Source: Rhynchopus sp. YZ270_cl-10
Taxonomy: Eukaryota; Euglenozoa; Diplonemea; Diplonemida; Diplonemidae
DNA: 64,000 nucleotides
Direction: 5' to 3'
Assembly (NCBI GenBank): GCA_964035575.1
Contig: OZ037927.1
Location: 372,001-436,000 of the forward strand
Shown here: positions 1-11,358 of the stretch, one piece after another
How the letters are laid out: the number at the start of each line of letters is the position of its first letter
How positions within the stretch are numbered: the first letter of the stretch is position 1
The notes under the pieces: model-generated
What the model saw: only the letters and a program-made list of their open reading frames with translations
The model's database searches: none
What the model was told of the DNA's origin: nothing
Translations under genes and position numbers: made by a program

Positions 1-53
1 CATAATTGTTCTGGTCCATCATTGTTCTGGTCCATGTTATTTCTGGTCCATCT
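1..53. repeat. Direct repeat, left copy
   Basis: This 53 bp block holds three TCTGGTCCAT-like motifs and recurs almost unchanged and in the same orientation at 1131-1183. The two copies are 1.13 kb apart. Because the window begins inside the left copy, I cannot tell whether they are two units of a longer tandem repeat or the direct ends of an insertion. Confidence 0.75.
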
Positions 54-1218
54 GTGTTAGGCTTTTTTTTTTTGAACTTGTCCATTTTCAGACCCATTCC
101 GAGCTTTCGGTACCGCACGTTGGCGGGGCATCTCGGCTTATCTGTGGGCCCGGTAGACCCATTCCGAGCTTTCTCCCCACACAAGCGGTCGTCGCACGCG
201 CTTCGCGCGCGCGACTCCCTGTCAAAATTCTGGACAAGTACAAAAAAACCCCACACATATGTCGGACCAGAAAAATAGGTCCAGGGTTTTTTCTAGGGGG
301 GGACGGGGGGGGACGGCGTCCCCCCCCAGATTTTGGGGGGAAACGCGTCCCCCCCCGGGGGGGGACGCATTTTGACTTGGGAAAAAAAGGATATGGGGGG
401 TGGTTGGGGTCACCCGCACAGACCCCCATTTGGGACACCACGTACGTAACCCGCACCAGAAAAAAGGGGAGGCAGGGAGCCGAGCGCGCGCGAAGCGCGT
501 CTTATCCCCTTCCTGGCATCATTGTGAAGAGGATATAGCGAGGTGAAGTTTCAGACCGTGCCCCCAATTCACTCAATCTTTGCACCATTTGACGGACCGA
601 ACAAAGAGTGAGAATAAGGGATCGGCAAAACTAAAAAAGTAGCGTACCGTGCGCCTGCGGCGCAACTCAAAACTTATGAGCGGAATCCCACAGCCCTCTA
701 CCATAGTTTGGCTGTACAAATGTTCAATTTAAGGTCACAATTTTTTGAAATGTTGCGTACCGTGGCTTCGCCAGAAAGTTCTGATATCATGACCGCCGTT
801 TCTTCTTGTACTGAGGGAGGGTTCCGTGGAACATGAGAAAAAGGGTTGGTTTGGTTCTTGATGTACGTTACCATCCCACGTTATCACGTATTTACGTGAA
901 ATGAACGGGCTTTTTTGCGCGGAGCGCGAAAATTTTTGACCCCTTTTTGGACATATCTTCACGGTTTTGGAAAAGAAAAAAATTCCATGAAGATAAGCGG
1001 AAACCCTGCTTGCACCTGCGGGAAAAATTTTTTTTTTGGGTGGTTTTTTTGCGTCCCCCCCCAGATCTGAAAAAAAAAATCCTAGAAAAAACCCTGCAGG
1101 TCCATAAAAAAAAAAAAATCCCAAAAGGTCCATAATTGTTCTGGTCCATCATTATTCTGGTCCATGTTATTTCTGGTCCATATTTTTTCAAAAGACGGTA
1201 CGTACCTACCCCATTTAC
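54..1218. other. Intergenic, repeat-rich
   Basis: I see no gene here. G-runs and A/T-runs dominate 290-390 and 1030-1130. Positions 638-860 are a diverged copy of a dispersed repeat (family S1) that begins GTAGCGTACCGTGCGCCTGC and later contains TTGCGTACCGTGGCTTCGCC. Its second copy lies at 28222-28420 inside element E. The right copy of the direct repeat seen at position 1 occupies 1131-1183. Confidence 0.6.
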
Positions 1219-4200
1219 CTACTTCCCCCGCAAAGATAGTTTCGTCTTAAGCCTCCTCGGCGACCGTGGCGCAACCTCACCACCATTCCACTCCTCCCCA
1301 CCCTCCGGCGTACATCGGCCTAACCACTCCACAAATTTGACCAGACTGGCACGGTGCTGTTGGTAGTTCGTGCACATCTCTGCGATGAGCGCGTTTGGGG
1401 CTGCCGCGGTGACCGCCGTCTTGCATTCCGGGCAGGAAACCTCTGCCTCAGTACCGACATACCCAGGTTCTCCTGGGCATATGGGCCGTCCAGTGAGCGG
1501 GTCTACGGCAAACCCTACACATCGCGCACAACAGGTATGTGAACAGGGCAGCAACACCACCGCTCCTTGCATCTCACAGAGACAGTACACACAGCTGAAC
1601 GCCACCTCCTGGTGGCTATACCGGTCCAGCAGCACCGCCATCCCTTCCCCCACCCTCTTCAACACCGTCACATACTCCGCCACACTTTCCCTTGCCGCAC
1701 TGAGAAGCACCTCGTACCCTCGCACTGCGACTCCCCCTCCCCCTCCCCCTTCCCCATTTGCACTCTCCTTTTCCTCCTTCGAGAGATCTAAAAGAGGGAC
1801 CTCCGGAGGGGTAGGGGCGGATGGTGAGGTTTGCGTCTCTCCTCCTCCCCCTCCTCCTCCTCCTCCCCCCCCTTGTTTTGCAAATTTGTCAAGCAGGTCG
1901 TGCAGGATGCTCGTAAGGTGCTGGACTTCGTCGCATTTGAGATGATAGAGTTCGAGGTAAGCATTGCGAGGAGGAGGAGGGGGAGGAGGAGGGGGCTGTG
2001 TGGCAGCTGGAGGTGATGTGTCCTCTTTCCTGCCTCGTGGCGATTCAAAGCCTCGAGCAGAGCTTCTCGCCCGGCGGAGCGGGGAGGTGGGTTGGGAGTG
2101 GGGGTCCTTCTCCTCCTTCTCCAACCGTTTCCTCAGCTTCTTGACCTCGGCCTCTCGCGTTGCGAGCATCCCCTTCAGAACGGTTGCCTGTGTTTCGTCG
2201 CTCCATATACCTTCAAAATGTTTCGTTTGCGTTGATTTGTCGTCATTTTGGTGGTCGTTTATTGGGTCTACCGTTTCGCTTATTTTCCGCACCTTTTTAA
2301 GACCTTTTGTAGGTTTTAAAACCGGGGTAGCAGTAGTTGTGGTTGTTGCGGTGGTTGTGGTATCCTCCTTGCTTCTCCGCAGATTTGAAATACGGGCAGT
2401 CGCCCCTCCATTCCCCCCCCGAGACGACAGCACCCCATAGCTTTTTGTCCTCCGCTTCAAAGGCATCGCAGTGCCGTTACTGTTGCTCTCTGCCAACCCC
2501 ACAGTGCCCCCTCCACTCCCCCGCACCTCTGGTAAGATCTGTGAATCCGGTTGTTGTTCCACCCGCGGTTTTATGTAGTACTTCGCGACAAACGCATGGA
2601 CCCCTATGAGAAATTTCTTTAACTCCTCAGGGGTGTTTTGTATAAGGGGTTGCGGTTGGGTGGCATTCCCCAAGGTGTGTCTCCTGGGGGAGGAGGAGGA
2701 GGAGGAGGAGGAAGAAGCACCCTCCTTCTGCAACAGAGCGAGCAGCTCTGCTGTAGAAGGGTTCGTGAAGAGCAGCTCCTGCAGGCCAGCGAGCCTCTCT
2801 GAGGAAGCAGCATGTTCCTGGAGGAGCGCATTGTGTGCCGTTGTGAGGGCGGTGTTGTGCGCTCGAAGGGCATCCCTCTCCATTTCTAACTCTGCAACAG
2901 AATCCTTTAATATGCCGCATGCCTCAGATACTCTTTTTTCCGCCAAATCGTTTTGAGTGTGTAAACTGTGTTGCAACATCTGGTTTTCTTCGTGAAGCAG
3001 TAGCACCTCTTTCTGCCTCTGCGTGCAGGAGAGAAGAGCCTCATCTAACGCACTGCGAAGCCTCCCGATTTCTTCAGTCCCCTCTCGGGAAGGGAGTGCA
3101 GGGGCTGCAGCCATGGACGACCCACGGGAGGCAAGAAATTCGTCTACAAGACTGTCGCGCCGACGCCGCTCTGCTTCTTCGCTGCGGACTTCGTCGAGCA
3201 TACCCCGGAGACGCACCACCTCAGCCCTCGCAGCCCCTCCTCCCCCTCCTCCAGGCGCATCATCATTGCAAAATGGGGTTAAATGGAATACAGAGTCGGG
3301 TTTATCGGCACTACGTTGGCGAGGGGTTTTTCCGAGGTTGTGGGGTGCGATGGTGAGCGCGCCGGTAGGTGGGGTGGTCGGGGGGGATGTACAGTCTGCG
3401 AGGGCACAGACGGAGAGGCGGGCGATGGAGTGGTGGCGTGCAGCAGAGTGTGCGATGGCGCGGGATTGACGGCGTCCCCGGGAGTTGAGCTGTCCGATGC
3501 GCTCTTTGAGGGACCGGATGTCGGCCTCGTGTGCGGAGATGACTGCCTCGCTCTGCGCTTCGATTCTGCGGAACTCCTTGATGCGGTCGGTCATCCCCTG
3601 CTGCAGGTCGCGTTCCCGCTTTGTTCCCGCGACGCGGCTCGCGTCGACGGTGTTCAGAACCTCGCAGAGGCGGGAGGATTTCTCTTCGTAGATGTCGGCG
3701 CGTTCGCTCTCGAGGGCGAGCTGCTGGGTGAGCCAGGAGAGCTTGGTGGCGATGTGCTCGTCATAAACAGCGCGGGAGGGGAAGTGCTTTTCCTCGACTT
3801 TAATAAGACGCAGTGCTTCGGAGATGGTCGGGAATGGGGTTGTGCTGTTTGAATTTTTTTTTGAATTTGAGGAGGGAGGAAGAAAAGGGGGAATAGTCCT
3901 CTTGTATAGGGGGTAAATGAAACAAAGTTGGTGTGGCTGACGACCCCAAAATAGCAGAAAATAGCACAAAAATAGCACAAAAATAGCACAAAAATAGCAC
4001 CCCCTTTCAGCCACACCAAAAAAGTGGTTCTGTATTGGTTTGCTTTTTTTTTTGCCGGAAAAAAAAAAGAAATTTTAGTTTGGTGCTAACTGCAGATAAG
4101 AATGATTGCTTTAAACTTTTCGCTGAGTTTTCTAGACTTAGCTTTTTTAAGTCTCTTTTTTTTGGGCCAAATCTGAATTCAGGGGGGAAAAAATTCACAC

Positions 4201-4567
4201 ACTTTGGGTGGTTTTCCCCCCCATACCAATGAGAAGAGGTGATCCTCTTGGACAGAGTCTCGGCCATAGGCGAGGCCGCGTTGTATGTGTGCAGAATGGT
4301 CGACAGCATTGTGTTCAGAGAGTGCACGACGTTGTCTTGCCTTGCACTCTGCACGGTCGCCTTCACTTTGTCCTGCAGCGTGAGGAGCACGTTGTGCACA
4401 TTGGACACTTGGTTCTCGCTTTTTGTCGGGGCAAGGAGAGATGTTGGCAAAGGGTCTATCGCGAGACGTTTGTGCGTGACTGAAGGAGAAGCAGCAGCTG
4501 TGGAAGGAAAGGCACGACTTTCATGGTTCTTATCACCAGGGTTTGCGTGAAGGCTGTGGGATAGCAT
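1219..4567 (-). CDS. Coiled-coil protein with C-terminal RING finger (putative E3 ubiquitin ligase)
   Basis: Two exons are supported: 4227-4567 and 1219-3844. The 382 bp intron (3845-4226) starts GTATGG and ends ACAG. The joint is phase-consistent (TG|C) and gives 988 residues. The middle is heptad-like, Glu/Arg-rich coiled coil with Ser, Gly and Pro homopolymers encoded by simple repeats. Near residues 865-921 is a C3HC4-type RING: CVYC, then CSHTCCARC, then CPEC, with an unusually long loop of about 28 residues before the last Cys pair. RING domains of this kind normally recruit E2 enzymes, so a ubiquitin-ligase role is inferred from family knowledge; the substrate is unknown. The reading frame of exon 2 runs on upstream into a membrane-like stretch, but that is translated intron. 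The start could instead be the in-frame ATG at 4621; I prefer 4567 because the extra residues are low-complexity lysines. Confidence 0.82.
3928..4019. mobile_element. Mini TIR element M, copy 1 (in an intron)
   Basis: A 92 bp element bounded by perfect 13 bp inverted repeats, TTGGTGTGGCTGA and TCAGCCACACCAA, with tandem ATAGCACAAAA units inside. It lies wholly in the RING gene intron. A shorter, diverged copy is at 54814-54883, also in an intron, and one end recurs at 56483-56500 inside the GBP-like gene's intron. Confidence 0.7.
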
Positions 4568-4998
4568 TTTTTTTTTTTTTTTGTATTTTTCTTCTAAATG
4601 AAATCGATAATACAATATCAATATTGGAGGAAAGAAGATCTGCTTCGATGCTTAAAACTTCGATGTTGAAGAAAAAAGGTAGAAAAAAAAAGTCGTCTTT
4701 TGAGGATTCAATGAGGCAACATGGTTTGGGTTGTGTTCGAAGGGGGGGGTGAGGTGGGGGGGAGAGAGAGAGAGAGAGAGGGAGGGAGGGGGAGTCAACC
4801 CCAGAGAGTGGAAGTCTGCGTGAAAAAGTGAGTGTGGTGTGTAATTTACTTTATTTGGGCCTATCTATGATCGTCTCCAGGGGAGAGACACACGCAACAA
4901 CAGGCCGTGAGAGCTTTTTGTGAGAGTTCTGTGAGAGAACTTACTGAGAGCTAGTGAAAAAAAAAAAAAAATCTCCCTGTTCCCTACTGGGGGGGGCC
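4568..4998. other. Intergenic with GA microsatellite
   Basis: No gene is visible. It contains a GA dinucleotide run (about 4761-4781), G-runs and the presumed promoter side of the minus-strand RING gene. I could not pick out a specific promoter motif. Confidence 0.5.
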
Positions 4999-5202
4999 GA
5001 ATACAAGTCCCCTGCCGAATACAAGTCCCCGTCAAATACAAGTCCCCCTTTTATTTTGGCCGTTTTCATAAAATATATTTTAGAATACAAGTCCCTACAC
5101 GGAGTACCAGTAGGGGTACTCCAGTGTAGGGACTTGTATTTAGCATATTGTAAAAAAAGTAATTTTTTGCGACATGCAAAATCCTTTTAGGGACTTGTAT
5201 TC
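4999..5202. repeat. Inverted-repeat element with inner hairpin
   Basis: The stretch begins with GAATACAAGTCCC and ends with its reverse complement. Extra copies of the same 13-mer lie inside. Positions 5084-5140 form a near-perfect hairpin: a 17 bp perfect stem ending in TACAC/GTGTA continues into GGAGTACC/GGTACTCC with one bulged base. This looks like a small foldback element; no clear target duplication is visible. Confidence 0.65.
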
Positions 5203-5213
5203 AACAGATCATA

Positions 5214-5345
5214 AAATATTTATCAGTCTAAATGGGAGCCAATTACCCCCCCCCCCCCCCCCTTGAGGGTCATATTCGGGTTTTGGGGGTAATATAAGGG
5301 GGGGGGGTAATAGACACCCAAGGGGGGGGGGTAATAGACACCTAC
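5214..5345 (-). repeat. Fragment related to the array linker
   Basis: Reverse-complement relative of the linker in the 6-23 kb array: it shares AGTCTAAATGGGAGCCAATT followed by a long C run, then G-runs with GTAATA spacers. It leads directly into the TGTACCTG array. Confidence 0.6.
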
Positions 5346-5346
5346 C

Positions 5347-5538
5347 TGTGTACCTGTGTACCTGTGTACCTGTGTACCTGTGTACCTGTGTACCTGTGTA
5401 CCTGTGTACCTGTGTACCTGTGTACCTGTGTACCTGTGTACCTGTGTACCTGTGTACCTGTGTACCTGTGTACCTGTGTACCTGTGTACCTGTGTACCTG
5501 TGTACCTGTGTACCTGTGTACCTGTGTACCTGTGTACC
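5347..5538. repeat. Minisatellite (TGTACCTG)n
   Basis: About 24 copies of an 8 bp unit, nearly perfect. The same unit forms the internal array of every copy of element C. All frames read through it as a three-frame peptide repeat, which is not evidence of coding. Confidence 0.95.
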
Positions 5539-6062
5539 GTATTTGCGGGTTTGCGTATACCTGGGTACCCAGGTACCCGGTACCATCTGGGACCCGGGTC
5601 TGGGACCCGGGACCGGCACCTGGGCCAGGACCAGGACCAGGATATACCAGGACCGGACCGGGACCAGGGACCGGGCTTATTCTCTGCTGTGAGCCCCTCT
5701 CGTCCTGGGCTGGACCTTAAATTGTATCCGGGGACCCTTTGTGGCACTCCTCCTGAAACTCTATGAAGGTCTGCCTGAGGGTAAAAGGTGCTGGGAATGC
5801 TACCCTGGGTGCTGAAGGCAGGCACATTACATGTGTGGAGGGACCTACTGGAGCCCTAGCCAGAGAAGCCCACTAGGAAACTGGGGTACGGATTGGAAGA
5901 GACCTTGCCGGTAGCCGGGAACCCTCCCTGGGCTAGTACAATGATGAAGCGAGTGTACCCAGTACCCAGTACCCAATACCGTGACTTCACCGGCCAACAC
6001 CGGAAAACACCGGAAAACATGGTCAAAATTTGGTGGTATATACATAAGTACAAACAAAGGTT
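5539..6062. other. Intergenic, GC-rich simple sequence
   Basis: CCAGGACC and GGTACC-like short motifs fill 5550-5680. The rest (5690-6060) is unique-looking sequence with no gene I can support; a GTACCCA triplet repeat lies near 5955-5975. Confidence 0.5.
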
Positions 6063-6185
6063 GGCTACCGTGCGCCGCAGGCGCACGGTACGCAACTTTT
6101 TTCCTTTTTCTTTCCCCTTTTCTCTGCTTTCTTTTGATTGCGCGAGCCGATTGCTCTCCACGGTGGGGTCACACGTGTGTCCACA
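6063..6185. repeat. Dispersed repeat S2, copy 1
   Basis: Begins with a perfect short palindrome (GTGCGCCGCAGGCGCAC), then a T-rich stretch, then CGAGCCGATTGCTCTCCACG and GTGGGGTCA. A second copy with the same order is at 60312-60422. Confidence 0.75.
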
Positions 6186-6237
6186 GCAAATCCTTAAGGA
6201 TTTCCTTCTACGTGGGACCACCTAAAGGGGGGGGGGG

Positions 6238-7427
6238 TAGGTGGGGGCAAAACCTTCAGGACGGGTGAGGCATTTTGACTTTTTTGGACTTCCGCGCAAA
6301 GTACCCACAAACCACCCCTCATACCCACCCAGAAATGGGTCAGAAACACCCTGTGACCCGAAAATCCATGCTAAGGGCGACTCAGAATATGAAAAAATGC
6401 AAAAAAATAGTGAAAAAGTGGCCTTTTGACGGTTTTGGCCATGTTGGGTAAAATGGCCATTTTTGGACAAAAAAATCAAAAAAACAGCAAAATTTCGACG
6501 TCATGACAGCTGCTTGGGCACAAACCTACCCCAGGGAGGTCCTGTGAGTCCATTCCGACCTGTTTTGGACACTTTAGGTACTTTTTTTGGCCGTTTTTTG
6601 GTGTTTTTAGGTCAAAAAATACCCTGGACTTTACCCTGGACGTCCCTGGGCCGCGACTTGCGCCCTGCTTTTGGACCCACTCTGGGCCAAAAAATGGGTG
6701 AAAACCCCCGAAAAAGCACTCCGGGAACCCAGATAGTTCCAAATATCCACCAGAAACCCACCCAAACACCTCAAAAACATGCCAGAAAAATATTTTCAAA
6801 AACACACTTTTTTCAAAAAGTTCATCTGGGCAGGTTCCATAATGACTTATTTGAAAAAGTGTGTTTTTAAAAATATTTTTCTGGCATGTTTTTGAGGTGT
6901 TTGGGTGGGTTTCTGGTGGATATTTGGAACTATCTGGGTTCCCGGAGTGCTTTTTCGGGGGTTTTCACCCATTTTTTGGCCCAGAGTGGGTCCAAAAGCA
7001 GGGCGCAAGTCGCGGCCCAGGGACGTCCAGGGTAAAGTCCAGGGTATTTTTTGACCTAAAAACACCAAAAAACGGCCAAAAAAAGTACCTAAAGTGTCCA
7101 AAACAGGTCGGAATGGACTCACAGGACCTCCCTGGGGTAGGTTTGTGCCCAAGCAGCTGTCATGACGTCGAAATTTTGCTGTTTTTTTGATTTTTTTGTC
7201 CAAAAATGGCCATTTTACCCAACATGGCCAAAACCGTCAAAAGGCCACTTTTTCACTATTTTTTTGCATTTTTTCATATTCTGAGTCGCCCTTAGCATGG
7301 ATTTTCGGGTCACAGGGTGTTTCTGACCCATTTCTGGGTGGGTATGAGGGGTGGTTTGTACGTACTTTGCGCGGAAGTCCAAAAAAGTCAAAATGCCTCA
7401 AAAAAATAGGGGTTTTGCCCCCACCTA
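6238..7427. mobile_element. Palindromic foldback element P, copy 1
   Basis: A 1,190 bp palindrome: arms of about 578 bp (6238-6816 and 6850-7427) around a spacer of about 33 bp. It begins TAGGTGGGGGCAAAACC and ends with the reverse complement. Flanks are a G run on the left and element C on the right. The arms are almost identical except near the outer 30 bp and at a few bases. No transposase is recognised; the arm frames open in both directions are mirror images of one sequence. Confidence 0.9.
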
Positions 7428-8337
7428 GGCATAGGTGCCCGCCGAGTCGTTTTTGGGCGAGTTGTCGGAACTTTACGATTTCACCTAACAACTCGCCCAA
7501 AAACTCGGACAACTCGGCCACAACTCGCCCTATACTCGGCACAACTCGGCCACAACTCGGCCACAACTCGCCCATTTTTACAGGCAAAAACATACAGGGA
7601 TGGGAGGTGACGTTGTAAGGTTACACACATGTAACGTTGGTACAACACATAATCTCAAGAAAAACAACCAGGGCTAAGGCCAAACGCCACTCATTACATG
7701 CACCTTGTCATATGACTAGTCATAGGTGGTAACTAGGTCGTGGTGGTCCATGGGCCACCGTGCACACTCACGGTTTTTGGTAATTGCTGGGGGGAATGGG
7801 ATATACTCCGTACATGGATACCCACACAGAACACACGGTTCCCCAGACATCTGTCAGGCAATCACTGATTCACTTCACACAGGTCGGGCAGGCGCTGCCT
7901 GCCCATCCTCTTTTCCTGTCTGCTATCGATTCCAGGTTCACAACGTTCACACGTTTAGTCAAAATGCTTTGGGCGACGACTTCCTTTGGGATACACAAAA
8001 CCACACAAAGCGCACATTCACAGACCAGCTGTGAAGCGTGGGATGCACAAGATAAAACGTGATGTGGTGTACCTGTGTACCTGTGTACCTGTGTACCTGT
8101 GTACCTGTGTACCTGTGTACCTGTGTACCTGTGTACCTGTGTACCTGTGTACCTGTGTACCTGTGTACCTGTGTACCTGTGTACCTGTGTACCTGTGTAC
8201 CTGTGTACCTGTGTACCTGTGTTTTTGTAGCCATAAAAAATCCCAAAAAAAAACAACTCGCCCAAAAAAAATGGGCGAGTTGTTGGCCGAATTTGGGCGA
8301 GTTGCCGAGTTGTTTTAACTCGCCGGGCACCTATGCC
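7428..8337. mobile_element. TIR element C, copy 1
   Basis: A 910 bp element with ends GGCATAGGTGCCCG and CGGGCACCTATGCC, flanked on both sides by TA. It sits at the terminal TA of P. The P copy ending at 23047 lacks C and runs straight from CCACCTA into a G run, so it is the empty site. Inside are ACAACTCGGCC repeats near both ends and a TGTACCTG array at 8066-8222. Confidence 0.85.
8066..8222. repeat. Minisatellite (TGTACCTG)n inside C
   Basis: About 19 copies in C copy 1. The matching arrays are at about 13607-13707, 15859-15959 and 18111-18250. Length change here accounts for nearly all size differences between C copies. Confidence 0.95.
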
Positions 8338-9430
8338 TAGGGGGGGGGGGGGTAATTGGCACTGAAAAATCTTGCACGGCGGGGTCCGCACACCCCGAGG
8401 GTCCGTAAAACGGCATGTTAGGAGGGTCCCTCTTTACGGAGTGTCATTACGTACCCTAGGGTACGTAATTACGGACCCTAGGGTCCGTAATTACGTACCC
8501 TAGGGTACGTAATTACGGAGCCTCCCAGGGAAAGGGACTCTCGAAAAATTTTTTTTGCCCCCGTTTAGGGCTAATTTCGACGATTTGAGGCCATTAAAAG
8601 CAAAATTTGGCACTTTTGAGCATCTGTGGGGGTCTAAAACGCAGTTTAGAGTACCACAATTTTTAGTGGGTTTTACCGAAAACAAGTCAATTTTTGGTCC
8701 GAAAAAAAATTTTTTTTGACATCACAAAATTGCCCTTGGTGGGACTATGTGTGTGTTTGGTCCGTGTGTGTGGGCGAAAAATGCAAATATAGCTATTTTT
8801 AACTTTCACACACAATTTTAACGGGTTTTACCTGTGTACCTGTGTACAGCTTATTTGTTGTGAAAGACATCTTCCACCATGCATTGAGGAGGGTAAGACA
8901 GTGTTCGCAGTTTCTACTTGATAGCATTACAACATTTAACTTCTCCACGGGGGTCTTGGGCCGTTCACTCGGTTATACCTTGACCAGCGGAAGAGGCCTT
9001 TTTGGTCTCTAGAATATCCGGTATTCCCGAACGGAGGCGCACTTTGTGTGTTACTACGACCTGGCAATTTCCAGCAGTAGGTTAAGTAATCTTTCTTGTA
9101 AATTGTTGGATCATTATCTCCTCAGTGCATGAATGCCCCACGTGACTGGACACTTTTGTGTTTGTCATGTGGAGCTGTGGTTGCTTTTTCACGACTTTTT
9201 TCCTTGTACACCAGTGTATCGTGTACCGGGGTACTGGGCCGAAAATACACCAGTACCCAGGTGCCTGGGTGCCCAGACACACCACTGTACCCAGAATCCA
9301 GTCTCCCACCCAGAAAACCTACTCATACACCAGAAAAGTGAAAATAGCTACTCGACCAGAAAAGTAGCTGGGAAAAGTTCAGAAAAAGCCAGAAAATTTC
9401 AACAAAATGCATTTTTAGGTTCTCGAAGAC

Positions 9431-9536
9431 ACTGGGTACTGGGTACTGGGTACTGGGTACTGGGTACTGGGTACTGGGTACTGGGTACTGGGTACTGGGT
9501 ACTGGGTACTGGGTACTGGGTACTGGGTACTGGGCA
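9431..9536. repeat. Minisatellite (TACTGGG)n inside B
   Basis: About 15 copies of a 7 bp unit. The second B copy has the equivalent array at about 19461-19570. Just upstream (9225-9300) are looser CCCAG/GTACC motifs that look like degenerate relatives. Confidence 0.93.
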
Positions 9537-9736
9537 CCCAGAGAAAGCACCTTAAAAGCAGCGAAGGCGCAGGTTACGGGGAAGACAAGGTATGTAATTA
9601 TGTTTAACTTTCAGTTACTAGTGAAGATTGAACAAAAAAATGCCGCATGTTTCAACTTGTTCGTGTTTTCAACTCGAAATAAACGCGTAACGTTCACACT
9701 ATTAAATAGCTATTTTTTTACGCACCAATCATTTTG

Positions 9737-9893
9737 TGTCACCTCATGACATGAAGGAGGAAATAGAAACAAAGCATTTTGAACACACTTGCGGTTCTGG
9801 GGACGAACCGCTCTGCAGAGCCACTCCTCAGGTCGAGGTGTGTGCGTTTCACCACAACCTCTCCCATGGGTTTTATCGTGTGATGAGTGTTAC
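9737..9893 (+). repeat. Dispersed repeat W
   Basis: Carries GTGTCACCTCATGACATGAA at one end and CACCACAACCTCTCCCATGG near the other. It recurs at 19773-19929 in the second B, and in reverse orientation at 50640-50772 outside the array. Confidence 0.75.
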
Positions 9894-11032
9894 GTTTCTA
9901 TTTGGTTCCACAGGCGCTCGTTACCTGCTTCACATAATTCACCTCGCTTCACTCGAACCATTTGTGCAGCAGGTCACTCTCTCGACCTGTAGCGTGGAAA
10001 AAATCTATCTTATTTCACGGCAATAAATAGCCTTTTTTATTAACCTCACCTTTCCCGACTACTACGTTTGTATACCATAACTTAATCACACCCCACATTT
10101 ACACTTATCACAGGATCGTGAAGTCTGAACTGCACCCGCGATTGCGATGAGAAGCTTCACCGCGGTCCGACATTCAACAACTCAAAATCTACCCGCATCA
10201 ATCTATTCTGAGTTTGCGGACGAAGATCTGGGTGGAGGGGGGTGGGTACACTTAGTCAGTCACTGCTATAGCCATTAACCAAGGGAGCATAGCTAGTGCA
10301 AGAAATTCGACTTTGGAAACCTTCCGGAAAGTCTGTCCTCTGCTTGCGGAGGACTAGACACAAGAAAATATTGCGTTCCCCCAGAAAACCAGTGCACAAT
10401 TTACACTCCTTGTGGGTGGTCTTGTTGCCTTTTTGGTCAACAGTAATTTTGGCCCAGGCATGCTCTTGAAGCATGACAATTTAGTGTGTATGGGGCAGGG
10501 TGTTGTTTTGTTCTGAATTCTCTTTGTTATAACATCTAAGTCAATCGCGGGTGGTGGTTTGTGTAGCGTGAGGCACTCTTTTTAGCAAACTTCCTGCGGC
10601 TGCTAAAGTGTTATTTCTTCGGATTTAACAACGTACAGCGTAACATAGTGGATTAGCCTGGTCGACACAACCTTTGATAGCTATGGGATAACCAACCCCC
10701 TTCGACCCCTTGTGGGTTCACTGAACAAGCCCTAGTGGTAGTTAAACGCGATTGACATTTACATTCCTAAAGATGAAAGAACAAGACAACACTTCTGTAC
10801 CCGCGCATCAAAATTGTGGAAAACTTTGCACCCCAAACACCCTCAACAACGCCCGCCAAAAGGCGCCCCTTGTTGCTGGGACTTGGTTCTCATTGATACA
10901 CTGCACAGCAGGCATTCCTCTGAGTCCAACGCAGTTTGGCCTGTCTGCAGCGTTGCACCGAAGGTGCACGAAGACAGGGTCTGGTGGTAAATTTTGCGTC
11001 TCGCATTCCCTCAGGGAAGTTTAAAAACTCTT

Positions 11033-11358
11033 GAGCTCGGTTTGTTGTCAAAGACATATTCCACCATGCATTGAGGAGGGTAAGACAGTGTTCGCAGTTT
11101 CTACTTGATAGCATTACAACATTTAACTTCTCCACGGGGGTCTTGGGCCGTTCACTCGGTTATACCTTGACTACCGGAAGATATTCTTGAGGCCTTTTTG
11201 GTCTCTAGAATATCCGGTCTTCCCGAACGGAGGCACACTTTGTGTGTTACTACGACCTGGCAACTCCAGCAGTAGGTTAAGTAATCTTTCTTGTAAATTG
11301 TTGGATCATTATCTCCTCAGTGCATGGTGGAAGACGTCTTTGACAACTAACCGAGCTC
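11033..11358. mobile_element. TIR element J inside B
   Basis: A 326 bp element with about 44 bp imperfect TIRs, starting GAGCTCGGTTTGTTGTCAAA and ending with the matching inverted sequence. A second, end-truncated copy lies in the same B at 8866-9131, so B carries a 260-280 bp direct repeat. The same pair is present in B copy 2 (18895-19160 and 21069-21394). Confidence 0.7.

Noticed and set aside
1-1183. Direct repeats as ends of an LTR-type element
   Set aside because: The repeats are only about 53 bp of short internal motifs, with no retroelement coding, primer site or target duplication visible between or beside them.
1354-3852. Several plus-strand frames over the RING gene, up to 191 codons
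   Set aside because: They are antisense shadows of the 988-residue minus-strand protein and carry no domain.
3853-4014. Membrane-like N-terminus (CAIFVLFLCYFLLFWG) for the RING protein
   Set aside because: It is encoded by element M and flanking intron sequence; the in-phase splice to an upstream exon is the better model.
5348-5692. Open frames of Val-Tyr-Leu-Cys and His-Arg-Tyr-Thr-Gly-Thr peptide repeats
   Set aside because: They are translations of the TGTACCTG minisatellite, open in all frames because the unit has no stop, and they recur only where the array does.
6463-6870. Open frame of 135 codons in palindrome arms and its mirror copies
   Set aside because: Present on both strands by symmetry, with no recognised domain; kept as a low-interest question, not annotated as genes.
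7726-8062. Frames of about 100 codons in element C
   Set aside because: Short, overlapping, no family resemblance, and copied only because C is copied.
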